Positions 25,401 to 32,831 of a stretch of DNA of 32,831 nt are shown here, piece by piece (the stretch's first letter is position 1; every line of letters starts with the position of its first letter). The DNA is from Candidatus Poseidoniales archaeon (GTDB lineage: Archaea; Thermoplasmatota; Poseidoniia; Poseidoniales; Poseidoniaceae), in NCBI GenBank assembly GCA_003602635.1, contig QQSJ01000112.1:1-32831 (forward strand), written 5' to 3'. The notes under the pieces were generated by a model. It was not told the origin of the DNA and did no database searches. It saw only the letters and a program-made list of their open reading frames with translations. The position numbers were made by a program, and so were the translations under genes.

Positions 25401-26060
25401 TCATTCGCCGATCCAATCGAGCAACCGGCGGTGCGCGATGCGATCAACCTCACGAAGATGGCCGCTGATGGTGGCGTTTGAGACGCCTGCAGATTTTGCA
25501 ATATCGCTCAAGGCGCACCCTCGCGGGACATCGAAATAACCCATGGACCACGCCAAACGTGCTGCTTCGACTTGCTGGGGAGTCAGTCCAGCATCGGCGT
25601 CATGGTCGGCATCGCCTGAACGGACCACGGCCACCGTGCATCGGTCGTTCCACAAGCGAAAGGCGGCGACCAGGGCCTGGCATCCGTCGCTCGATCCTCG
25701 AAGAATGATTTCGGCACCACGCCGTCCAATCCGCGTCCCTGGACTGATGATCGCATCGCCGACTTCGAGCGGGATGGTGACCAACGAGTGGGTGAAGCGA
25801 ACGATGGCGTAGAGGGCTTCACCGTCTGCGGTCGGTTCGGTTCGAACCACTTCCTCAATGGACAACCACGCGATGTCGTCGATGTCCTCTACGACGGTGT
25901 TGTCCGCAAGCTTGAGGCGCACCATGACCGTCACGGCATCGTTGGCGTCCGAGCGGCCAAGCGTGTTGAGCAGTTCGAATTCTTCGATGCGGTTGAGTTG
26001 TTGCACGAACTCCGTGCCTTGGAGCACGTCGGCCCCATACCTCAGGCGGATTTCCCTCAT
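25401..26060 (-). CDS. Bat-type HTH-10 transcriptional regulator (paralog 2)
   Basis: MREIRLRYGADVLQGTEF...; C-terminal LTPQQVEAARLAWSMGYFDVPRGCALSDIAKSAGVSNATISGHLREVDRIAHRRLL; clear paralog of the downstream gene. Confidence 0.9.
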   Translation of the reverse strand: MREIRLRYGADVLQGTEFVQQLNRIEEFELLNTLGRSDANDAVTVMVRLKLADNTVVEDIDDIAWLSIEEVVRTEPTADGEALYAIVRFTHSLVTIPLEVGDAIISPGTRIGRRGAEIILRGSSDGCQALVAAFRLWNDRCTVAVVRSGDADHDADAGLTPQQVEAARLAWSMGYFDVPRGCALSDIAKSAGVSNATISGHLREVDRIAHRRLLDWIGE

Positions 26061-26524
26061 GCATCCACCTCAACCGTGACGAATTCGACCTCTCCGTGGG
26101 CCAAAATGAAATCTCGACCAAGGTCGTCGAAGCTGTCCAACAACACCGCGTCGAATCGAATGCGTGAAACCTCGTCGTCCGCTTCGAGATCCGCTTTGAT
26201 GCCCTGAAGCGTGCCGGGTGCTGCGCCACACGACACGCAGGCTCCGGTCAGATCGAGCACAAGGTCCAGCCCGTCCTCGCCCACATCGCAGGACGTGGCC
26301 TGAATGCCACCGCCGTGCCCGTCGAGTGCGGCCCTGACCGTCCCAAGACGAGCCAACAAGGCCGGGACAAGATGCGGCGTTCCGACGGCCTGCTTCAGTG
26401 GAAGGTTGCGAAGGCGTTCCTCCTCTTCGGGGTCGAGCGTGGCTTGGAGCCGCTTCTCAGCCTCTTCTTCGATGGAAGATTTGGCTTGTGCGGCGTACAT
26501 CGCTACCAAATCCTCCTCGTCCAT
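26057..26524 (-). CDS. NifU C-terminal-domain-like (Nfu-type) Fe-S protein
   Basis: ALLARLGTVRAALDGHGGGIQATSCDVGEDGLDLVLDLTGACVSCGAAPGTLQGIKADLEAD with CxxC; 4-nt overlap with HTH-10 gene. Confidence 0.8.
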   Translation of the reverse strand: MDEEDLVAMYAAQAKSSIEEEAEKRLQATLDPEEEERLRNLPLKQAVGTPHLVPALLARLGTVRAALDGHGGGIQATSCDVGEDGLDLVLDLTGACVSCGAAPGTLQGIKADLEADDEVSRIRFDAVLLDSFDDLGRDFILAHGEVEFVTVEVDA

Positions 26525-26545
26525 GACCGACGCAGTTTCGGTTTA

Positions 26546-26553
26546 CCTTTGAA
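26546..26553 (-). promoter_or_regulatory. TATA-like element (TTCAAAGG, minus strand) ~26 nt upstream of NifU-like ATG
   Basis: Spacing to start codon at 26524 matches other putative leaderless promoters here. Confidence 0.4.
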
Positions 26554-26588
26554 GGCGCGGACGAAGTGGGTCTGCTGAAACCATCCGC

Positions 26589-26596
26589 TTCATAAG
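26589..26596 (+). promoter_or_regulatory. TATA-like element (ttcataag) ~26 nt upstream of sufC ATG
   Basis: Spacing to ATG 26618; same core as upstream of ATG 12121. Confidence 0.5.
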
Positions 26597-26617
26597 ACCG
26601 GGCTTGGACCACTCCCC

Positions 26618-27361
26618 ATGGGCGGCGGACTGCTCGACGTCAAAGGCCTCCACGCCACCGTGGAGGAGACGGAAATTCTTCGGGGTCTTGACCTCCAAAT
26701 CAAGGCCGGAGAAGTTCACGCCATCATGGGCTTGAACGGGGCAGGAAAATCGACCCTTGCCTCGGTGATCATGGGCCACCCTGCCTACGCCATCACCGCA
26801 GGAAGCATTCACTACGACGGCGAAGACCTCACGGAGATGGAGGTGCATGAGCGCGCCCGTGCTGGCCTGTTCATGTCCTTCCAATACCCCTCGTCCATTC
26901 CCGGCGTTCAGGTTGGCACCTTCTTGCGCAAGTCCGTGGCCGCCGTTCGTGGCGAGGCCCCCAAGGCCCGGGAGTTCCGCAAGGAACTCCAAGCAGCGAT
27001 GGAGGTGCTCGGCATGGACCGCTCCTTCCTCGGTCGCTACGTCAACGACGGGTTCAGCGGCGGTGAAAAGAAGCGCCTCGAGATCTTGCAAATGCTCCTC
27101 CTCCAACCCAAGATGGCCCTCTTGGACGAAACGGATTCCGGGTTGGACATCGACGCCCTCAAGGCCGTGGCAGAAGGCATCAACAGCCTGTCCGAAGAAA
27201 GTGGCGTGCTGCTCATCACGCATTACAATCGATTGCTTGAACTGGTTGTTCCGGACGTCGTTCACGTGATGATCGACGGTCGCATCGTGCAAAGCGGTGG
27301 TCCTGAATTGGCTCAGCGGCTCGAAGCAGACGGTTATGAGTGGCTGATGCCCGTAGCATGA
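26618..27361 (+). CDS. sufC: Fe-S cluster assembly ATPase SufC
   Basis: IMGLNGAGKSTLASVIMGHPAYAITAGSIHYDGEDL...LFMSFQYPSSIPGV...FSGGEKKRLEILQMLLLQPKMALLDETDSGLDIDAL. Confidence 0.97.
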   Translation: MGGGLLDVKGLHATVEETEILRGLDLQIKAGEVHAIMGLNGAGKSTLASVIMGHPAYAITAGSIHYDGEDLTEMEVHERARAGLFMSFQYPSSIPGVQVGTFLRKSVAAVRGEAPKAREFRKELQAAMEVLGMDRSFLGRYVNDGFSGGEKKRLEILQMLLLQPKMALLDETDSGLDIDALKAVAEGINSLSEESGVLLITHYNRLLELVVPDVVHVMIDGRIVQSGGPELAQRLEADGYEWLMPVA

Positions 27362-27370
27362 GGTGAGAGC

Positions 27371-28777
27371 ATGAGCGATGAAGCACGGGACGCGGTCGGT
27401 GAATACCGCTACGGTTTCCACGACCCTGAAGTGGCCACCATCCGCTTCGACAAGGGCTTGAGCGAGCAAGTGGTGCGCGACATCTCCGCCCTCAAGGACG
27501 AACCAGAGTGGATGACCGAATTGCGCGTCAAGGCCTACCACCATTTCATGGAGCGCCCGATGCCCGATTGGGGCAATGAAGCCCTGCTGAACAGCATCGA
27601 TTTTGATGCTGTCACGTATTTCCTGCGTTCCTCGGAAGGCACCGAGGGCAACTGGGACGACGTCCCCGACGACATCAAGCGCACCTTTGACCGCCTTGGC
27701 ATCCCCGATGCGGAGCAAAAGTGGCTTGGTGGCGTCACGGCGCAATACGAGTCTGAAGCGGTGTACCACAGCATTCGAGAAGACCTTGAGGAACAAGGCG
27801 TTCTTTTCTTCGACATGGATTCAGGTTTGCGAGAGCATCCTGAGTTGGTGAAGCGCTTCTTCAACACCGTCGTGCCGTACACGGACAACAAATTCAGTGC
27901 CCTCAACACCGCCGTCTGGTCTGGTGGATCCTTCATTTACGTGCCAAAAGGCGTTCATGTCGAGATGCCGGTGCAGGCCTACTTCCGCATCAACGCCAAG
28001 AACATGGGCCAGTTTGAGCGAACCCTGATCGTCGCAGACGAGGGCTCGTCCATCCACTACGTCGAGGGCTGCACGGCTCCAACCTACTCCACCGATTCCT
28101 TGCATTCGGCCGTGGTCGAATTGGTGGCCATGGACGGCGCAAAGATCCGCTACTCCACCATCCAGAACTGGTCTTCGAACGTCTACAACTTGGTGACCAA
28201 GCGCGGCATCGCCCACGCGAACGCCACGGTGGAATGGGTCGACGGGAACATCGGTTCGAAATTGACCATGAAGTATCCTGCCGTGCTGCTGAAGGGCGAA
28301 GGAGCCCACGCGGAGATCATTTCGGTCGCTTACGCCGGCGAAGGCCAACACCAAGACGCGGGTTCCAAGGTGCACCACCTTGCTCCAAACACGACGTCGA
28401 ACATCCTCTCGAAATCCATTTCCAAGAACGGCGGCCGCTCCACATACCGCGGCATGCTGCAAGTTCGCCCGAAGGCCGAGGGATGCCGCTCCAAGGTCGT
28501 CTGTGACGCCCTGATGCTTGACGCGGACAGCCGCAGCGACACCTACCCTACGATGGAAGTCGGCAACGCATCGGCCGACCTGGAGCACGAAGCCTCCGTC
28601 TCAAAGATCGCCGGCGACCAACTCTTCTACCTCATGAGCCGAGGGCATTCCGAAGCGGAAGCGATGGGCCTCATCGTCAACGGATTCTTCGAGCCCTTCA
28701 CCCGTGAGCTCCCAATGGAATATGCCTCGGAACTCAACAAGCTCCTCGAAATCGAGATGGAGGGAGCCATCGGATGA
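27371..28777 (+). CDS. sufB: Fe-S cluster assembly scaffold SufB
   Basis: [49 protein letters not shown]...[10 protein letters not shown]...[13 protein letters not shown]...[27 protein letters not shown]. Confidence 0.97.
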   Translation: MSDEARDAVGEYRYGFHDPEVATIRFDKGLSEQVVRDISALKDEPEWMTELRVKAYHHFMERPMPDWGNEALLNSIDFDAVTYFLRSSEGTEGNWDDVPDDIKRTFDRLGIPDAEQKWLGGVTAQYESEAVYHSIREDLEEQGVLFFDMDSGLREHPELVKRFFNTVVPYTDNKFSALNTAVWSGGSFIYVPKGVHVEMPVQAYFRINAKNMGQFERTLIVADEGSSIHYVEGCTAPTYSTDSLHSAVVELVAMDGAKIRYSTIQNWSSNVYNLVTKRGIAHANATVEWVDGNIGSKLTMKYPAVLLKGEGAHAEIISVAYAGEGQHQDAGSKVHHLAPNTTSNILSKSISKNGGRSTYRGMLQVRPKAEGCRSKVVCDALMLDADSRSDTYPTMEVGNASADLEHEASVSKIAGDQLFYLMSRGHSEAEAMGLIVNGFFEPFTRELPMEYASELNKLLEIEMEGAIG

Positions 28778-29853
28778 CCACCGCGGTGGAGGACCCCTCC
28801 AGCGCGGTCCATCTTTGGCGCTCAACGCCTTGGTCCTGGATGCGTCCAGAGGAAGCGGAGCCCACCTCCATTCGAATGACCCTGCATCCGGTGGATGCGT
28901 CGGTTGAAGCGACCCTTGGTGCCGGCTCTCCGGACCTTTTCCCTGTCGTCATCGATGGTCCAGAAACGACCCTCCCCGACGTCGACGACATTGCTCGCCA
29001 CACGTTGGCGGACCTCGACGGTGCGCCCATGCGGCTGGACCTCAAAGGGGACCACGACGCCGTGGTCAACGTCGACCTCCGCGCGGCCGGCCATGTGGCG
29101 GTGGGCCGCCTTCACATCGCATGCAACGGCCGGGCCGTGGTTCACCTCCACCTGTCCGGAGACGCCGGCTGGTGCGGGCTCCACCTCACCGGTCAGGTCG
29201 CCAACGGGTGCAGCCTCAGCGTGGTCGTCACCGACGAACTTCACTTGGAGTCCCGCGTTCTTCGATGCGACGACTGGCGGATTGGACGCGATGCAACCTT
29301 CGAAACGGGCACTTTGTCCGTCGGAGGGTTCCGACGCAAGTCCGACCTCCGCCACCACCTCGACGCCACCGGAGGATCCGTCCGCATTGGCCTCGCCGTC
29401 CACGGCCAGGGCACCCGGCACGACGATCACCACGTGGAAATCCACCACCACAAAGGGCACACCACCTCCGAACTTGTGGCCAACGTGGCCTGTGCTGGAC
29501 GGAGCCGTTCTGTGGGCACTGGACGCTTGGTCATCGACGTTGGAGCCGACGGCACCGACGCTGGCCAAGTCTTCCGTAACCTGTTGCTCAGCCAAGGCGC
29601 CCGCGCTGACGCCATCCCAGAACTCGAGGTCTTGGCGGACGACGTGTCGGCCGCCCACGGTGCGGCCAGCGCCAGCATCGACAGCGGCCAACTCCACTAC
29701 TTGATGAGCCGGGGCCTCGACCACGACGAAGCATCGTCGATGATCGTCGAGGGATTCTTGGCCGACGCGTTTCGGCCCCTTGCTGCTTCGGAAGCACGGC
29801 GTACGCTTCGGGATCGCTTGACGGTGCACCTCGATTGTGCTCGCATCACCTGA
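28774..29853 (+). CDS. sufD: Fe-S cluster assembly protein SufD
   Basis: Overlaps sufB stop by 4 nt; C-terminal [27 protein letters not shown] as in SufB/SufD. Confidence 0.9.
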   Translation: MTTAVEDPSSAVHLWRSTPWSWMRPEEAEPTSIRMTLHPVDASVEATLGAGSPDLFPVVIDGPETTLPDVDDIARHTLADLDGAPMRLDLKGDHDAVVNVDLRAAGHVAVGRLHIACNGRAVVHLHLSGDAGWCGLHLTGQVANGCSLSVVVTDELHLESRVLRCDDWRIGRDATFETGTLSVGGFRRKSDLRHHLDATGGSVRIGLAVHGQGTRHDDHHVEIHHHKGHTTSELVANVACAGRSRSVGTGRLVIDVGADGTDAGQVFRNLLLSQGARADAIPELEVLADDVSAAHGAASASIDSGQLHYLMSRGLDHDEASSMIVEGFLADAFRPLAASEARRTLRDRLTVHLDCARIT

Positions 29854-29862
29854 GGGAACGAC

Positions 29863-31065
29863 ATGGTCGACGCATCCGATTTCCCCATCCTGTCACGGAA
29901 GGTGAACGGCAAGCGCTTGGTCTACCTTGACAACGCGGCGACGACCCAGAAACCGCAGACCGTCATTGATGCAATGAACACGTACTACACCAACAGCAAC
30001 GCAAACGTCCACCGTGCGGTGCACACCCTGGCGGGCGAAGCCACCGACGGGTACGAAGCCTGCCGGACCAGCCTCAAGTCATGGTTCAACGCCGAGCGCG
30101 TGGTGATGACCAGCGGCACCACAGAAGCGATCAACTTGGTGGCCCACGGATGGGGCCGCGCAAACCTGCGCGAAGGCGATGCTGTGGTGCTGACGGAAAT
30201 GGAACACCACAGCGACATTGTCCCGTGGCAGATGCTCTCCAAAGAGCGCGGGGTTGAGTTGCGCTACGTTCCCGTGCTCGACGACATGACGCTCGACATG
30301 GAGGCCTACGAAGCCTCCCTCCCTGGAGCGAAACTGGTCTGTGTGGTCCATACGTCCAACGTGTTGGGCGTTCGCAACCCTGTCGAGCACATCATCGAAC
30401 AAGCCCATGCGGCCGGAGCGAGGGTGCTTCTCGACGCGGCGCAAGGCGCACCCCACACGCGCATCGACGTGACCGAACTTGAGGTGGATTTCCTCGCCGT
30501 CTCGGCGCACAAAATGCTCGGCCCGACGGGCATCGGATGCTTGACCGTGAAGGAGGAGGCCTTCGCAGAGATGGCTCCGTTCATGGGCGGTGGAGACATG
30601 ATCGACCAAGTCACGGTCGAAGGCTCAACCTACCAAGACAACGAACACAAATTCGAAGCAGGCACACCACGCATTGCTGAGGCCATCGGCTGGAAGGCCG
30701 CGATGGATTACCTGGAAAACGTCGACTTGGAAGCAGAGCATCACCGCCTGCTCCACATCGCCCGGTGGACGGCTGCTGCGCTTCGCGACCTTGGGTGCAC
30801 CGTGTACGGGCGTCATGACGACCTCGACTCGGCCGTGGTGTCCTTCCTGCATCCAGACCTCCACGCGGAGGACATGGCGCACCTGCTCGACGCTCAAGGC
30901 TTCGCCGTTCGAACGGGCCACCATTGCGCCCAACCCTTGCTCCACCGCTTGGGCATCTCAAGCACGGTTCGCGCATCGTTCTACCTCTACAACACCATGG
31001 AGGAAGCCGAAGGCTTGGTCGAAGCCTTGACGGCGGTGCTGGAGCGCTTCGGAGGGTCGGCATGA
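29863..31065 (+). CDS. sufS: Cysteine desulfurase SufS
   Basis: VYLDNAATTQKPQTVIDAMNTYYTNSNANVHRAVHTL, AVSAHKMLGPTGIGCL (PLP Lys), VRTGHHCAQPLLHRLG (catalytic Cys). Confidence 0.97.
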   Translation: MVDASDFPILSRKVNGKRLVYLDNAATTQKPQTVIDAMNTYYTNSNANVHRAVHTLAGEATDGYEACRTSLKSWFNAERVVMTSGTTEAINLVAHGWGRANLREGDAVVLTEMEHHSDIVPWQMLSKERGVELRYVPVLDDMTLDMEAYEASLPGAKLVCVVHTSNVLGVRNPVEHIIEQAHAAGARVLLDAAQGAPHTRIDVTELEVDFLAVSAHKMLGPTGIGCLTVKEEAFAEMAPFMGGGDMIDQVTVEGSTYQDNEHKFEAGTPRIAEAIGWKAAMDYLENVDLEAEHHRLLHIARWTAAALRDLGCTVYGRHDDLDSAVVSFLHPDLHAEDMAHLLDAQGFAVRTGHHCAQPLLHRLGISSTVRASFYLYNTMEEAEGLVEALTAVLERFGGSA

Positions 31066-31478
31066 TCTCTGAAGCCTTGCAAGAGGTCATTCAGGAACTT
31101 GCCGAAATTGAAGACCGCATGGAACGGTTCGAATTCATCTTCGATCTGGCCGACGACGTGCTCGAACTGCCCGTGGACGATTGGACCGACGCCAACCGTG
31201 TCAAGGGCTGCCAGTCGCAAGCGCACCTCGAGGTTCGCATCGAAAACGGCGTGGTTCACCTTCGTGGTGGAGCCGATGCTCGGCTGGTGCAGGGCCTGAT
31301 GGGACTGCTTGCGCTCGGGATGCATGACCAACCTCTCGAAGTGGCCCAAGCCATGACGGTGGATCACATCAAGGACGCCGGTGTGCTGAATTCATTGACC
31401 CCGAGCCGTTCCAACGGTGTACGCACCATGTTCGACATGGTCACGACCAAACTGGAGGCGATGAGCGATGGTGAATGA
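31062..31478 (+). CDS. sufE: SufE-like sulfur acceptor protein
   Basis: ATGA overlap with sufS; RFEFIFDLADDVLELPVDDWTDANRVKGCQSQAHLEV with acceptor Cys motif GCQSQ. Confidence 0.92.
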   Translation: MISEALQEVIQELAEIEDRMERFEFIFDLADDVLELPVDDWTDANRVKGCQSQAHLEVRIENGVVHLRGGADARLVQGLMGLLALGMHDQPLEVAQAMTVDHIKDAGVLNSLTPSRSNGVRTMFDMVTTKLEAMSDGE

Positions 31479-31782
31479 AGAAGCGGTCCTCGATGCCTTG
31501 CAATCGGTTGAAGATCCAGAACTGGAGATCTCGATCGTGGAACTCGGCCTCGTGTACGCGGTTCGCATCGAAACCAAGGACGAAGGTCCTCACGCTGAAA
31601 TCGACATGACGCTGACCAGCCCTGGTTGTCCAGCGGCCCCCGAAATCATGGCGGCCACCCACCGTGCGGCCCTGACCAGCGGACTGTCCTCGGTGCATGT
31701 GAACCTCGTCTGGACCCCTCGGTGGGACCCGAGCGTCCATGCAAGCGAAGACGCTCGCATGGACATGGGGATCTGGGATTGA
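31468..31782 (+). CDS. sufT: MIP18/DUF59 (SufT/PaaD-like) Fe-S assembly protein
   Basis: VLDALQSVEDPELEISIVELGLVYAVRIE...IDMTLTSPGCPAAPEI; overlaps sufE end. Confidence 0.88.
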   Translation: MVNEEAVLDALQSVEDPELEISIVELGLVYAVRIETKDEGPHAEIDMTLTSPGCPAAPEIMAATHRAALTSGLSSVHVNLVWTPRWDPSVHASEDARMDMGIWD

Positions 31783-31792
31783 CGCCAGAGCC

Positions 31793-32725
31793 TTGAAGCG
31801 AAGCCCGCCATCGTTGGTTGTGCGGCGAGCTGGCGTTGGCCTTGACCTTCGGAGCCTGCCCGCCGGCGAAGGCGTCGGTGACCTGCGCAAGGCGGCCTTC
31901 CGATGGATCGACCTCTTGGCCGATCTTGGCCTTGGGCTGTGGCGTGTCCCCACGCTCGCTGCGCATGATGCCGACAAGAATCCGCTCTCTGGTTTGGCCA
32001 TCGACCCCGCCCTGCATCGCGGCTTGGCGGAGGACGTTGAGATCGACGATGAGCACATCACCGCATGGCTGAACGAGGAACCATGGCGCGTGCACCATGC
32101 CGTCCATGCCACGATTTCCGAATCGGAAGGTGAGGACTGGCGAACGTGGCCAGAAGCCTACCGCCCGGAGGACGGCCACCTCAGCGTGGAGGTGGACGCC
32201 AACCGCGTGCGCCACCACGCTGGCCTGCAACTTCAACTTGAGATCGGTTGGAAGATGGTCCTGCACCACGCCAACGCCCGCCAAGTCATCGTCGTGCTTG
32301 ACGTCCCGTCCACGATGTCGCCGACTTCGGTCGAAGCGTGGACGCAACAAGGCGAGGAAGCATGGCCCCATCGGGTGTTGACCACCGTGCGACGGGCGCA
32401 CGTGCTCGGACTTGGGGAGGGCATGAGCGCCGAACTTCTCAACGCCCTTCCTGACGAACTGCCGGTCGGTTTCGTGGTCCACGGCGAGGACCCCGAGGGC
32501 GCTGAACACGGACGGCTCCGTTGGTCTCGCGAGCGGGCCGGGGAGGACGAGGCGTGCTTCGGCCTTTTGCCGGACGCCGGACAAGCTGGCCTCGAGGCCT
32601 TGCTTGACGGTCCCGCCCGTTGGGTGGCACCTCGTTTCAGCGAGATGGTGCCCGAAGGCGTCAGCCCCTTCGAGGCGGACGTGCTCATGCCCTACGCCGT
32701 CGCCGCCCACGACCGAGGTCGCTGA
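31793..32725 (+). CDS. GH77 (4-alpha-glucanotransferase)-like protein, short and divergent
   Basis: RRAGVGLDLRSLPAGEGVGDLRKAAFRWIDLLADLGLGLWRVPTLAAHD and GWKMVLHHANARQVIVVLDVPSTMSPTSVEAW resemble MalQ N-terminal segments; GTG 31820 also a possible start. Confidence 0.55.
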   Translation: MKRSPPSLVVRRAGVGLDLRSLPAGEGVGDLRKAAFRWIDLLADLGLGLWRVPTLAAHDADKNPLSGLAIDPALHRGLAEDVEIDDEHITAWLNEEPWRVHHAVHATISESEGEDWRTWPEAYRPEDGHLSVEVDANRVRHHAGLQLQLEIGWKMVLHHANARQVIVVLDVPSTMSPTSVEAWTQQGEEAWPHRVLTTVRRAHVLGLGEGMSAELLNALPDELPVGFVVHGEDPEGAEHGRLRWSRERAGEDEACFGLLPDAGQAGLEALLDGPARWVAPRFSEMVPEGVSPFEADVLMPYAVAAHDRGR

Positions 32726-32726
32726 C

Positions 32727-32831
32727 GTGCACGCCATCGGTGTGGACGTCGGAGGCAGCGGGTGCCGAATCGCTGTGGTGAACGTGGAAACGGGCGCCGT
32801 CCAAGGCGAAGTGGTGCGCCTCGACCACGAC
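32727..32831 (+). CDS. ROK-family / polyphosphate-glucokinase-like kinase, 3'-truncated by window edge
   Basis: MHAIGVDVGGSGCRIAVVNVETGAVQGEVVRLDHD from GTG 32727; N-terminal phosphate-binding motif (DVGGSG). Confidence 0.7.
   Translation, partial: MHAIGVDVGGSGCRIAVVNVETGAVQGEVVRLDHD

Noticed and set aside
26543-27796. 417 aa minus-strand ORF opposite sufC/sufB
   Set aside because: Shadow ORF opposite highly conserved SufC and SufB.
1-32831. tRNA/rRNA genes, CRISPR arrays, transposases, phage genes
   Set aside because: None seen: intergenic spaces are short and I noticed no repeat-spacer pattern, tRNA-like cloverleaf or transposase motif. A tRNAscan/CRISPR-finder run would be needed to exclude them formally.

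Overview
This 32.8 kb, high-GC, gene-dense window reads as archaeal chromosomal DNA. Supporting genes include an archaeosine-type TGT with PUA domain, a CTP-dependent riboflavin kinase, bat-type HTH-10 regulators and TATA-like promoters about 26 nt upstream of several start codons. Marine Group II / Poseidoniales-like euryarchaea is my inference, not a search result. I support about 35 coding regions, several in tight ATGA/TGATG-overlapping operons. Identified genes: partial folD, PHP-domain protein, TatC-like protein, PAP2-family membrane protein, GDPD-family protein, citrate synthase, YkgJ-type Cys-cluster protein, DnaA/Hda-like AAA+ ATPase with a disordered partner, DUF309 protein, kbl, ribK, truA, PH-like membrane protein, two ABC ATPase/permease pairs plus an AttH/CrtC-like protein, tgtA, two HTH-10 paralogs, a NifU-C-like protein divergent from sufC-B-D-S-E-(MIP18/SufT), a GH77-like protein without visible catalytic motifs, and the start of a ROK / polyphosphate-glucokinase-like kinase. 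No rRNA, tRNA, CRISPR array or transposase was recognised. Most interesting: (i) a DnaA/Hda-like ATPase in an archaeal context, translationally coupled to an undescribed partner; (ii) a GDPD whose HRGA strand is missing at the N-terminus but present at the extreme C-terminus, suggesting circular permutation; (iii) an archaeosine TGT that appears to have lost all four structural zinc ligands; (iv) paired HTH-10 regulators co-transcribed with a NifU-like protein and divergent from a complete suf operon; (v) an ABC permease with a calcium-repeat-like extracytoplasmic loop. All homology calls are by eye.
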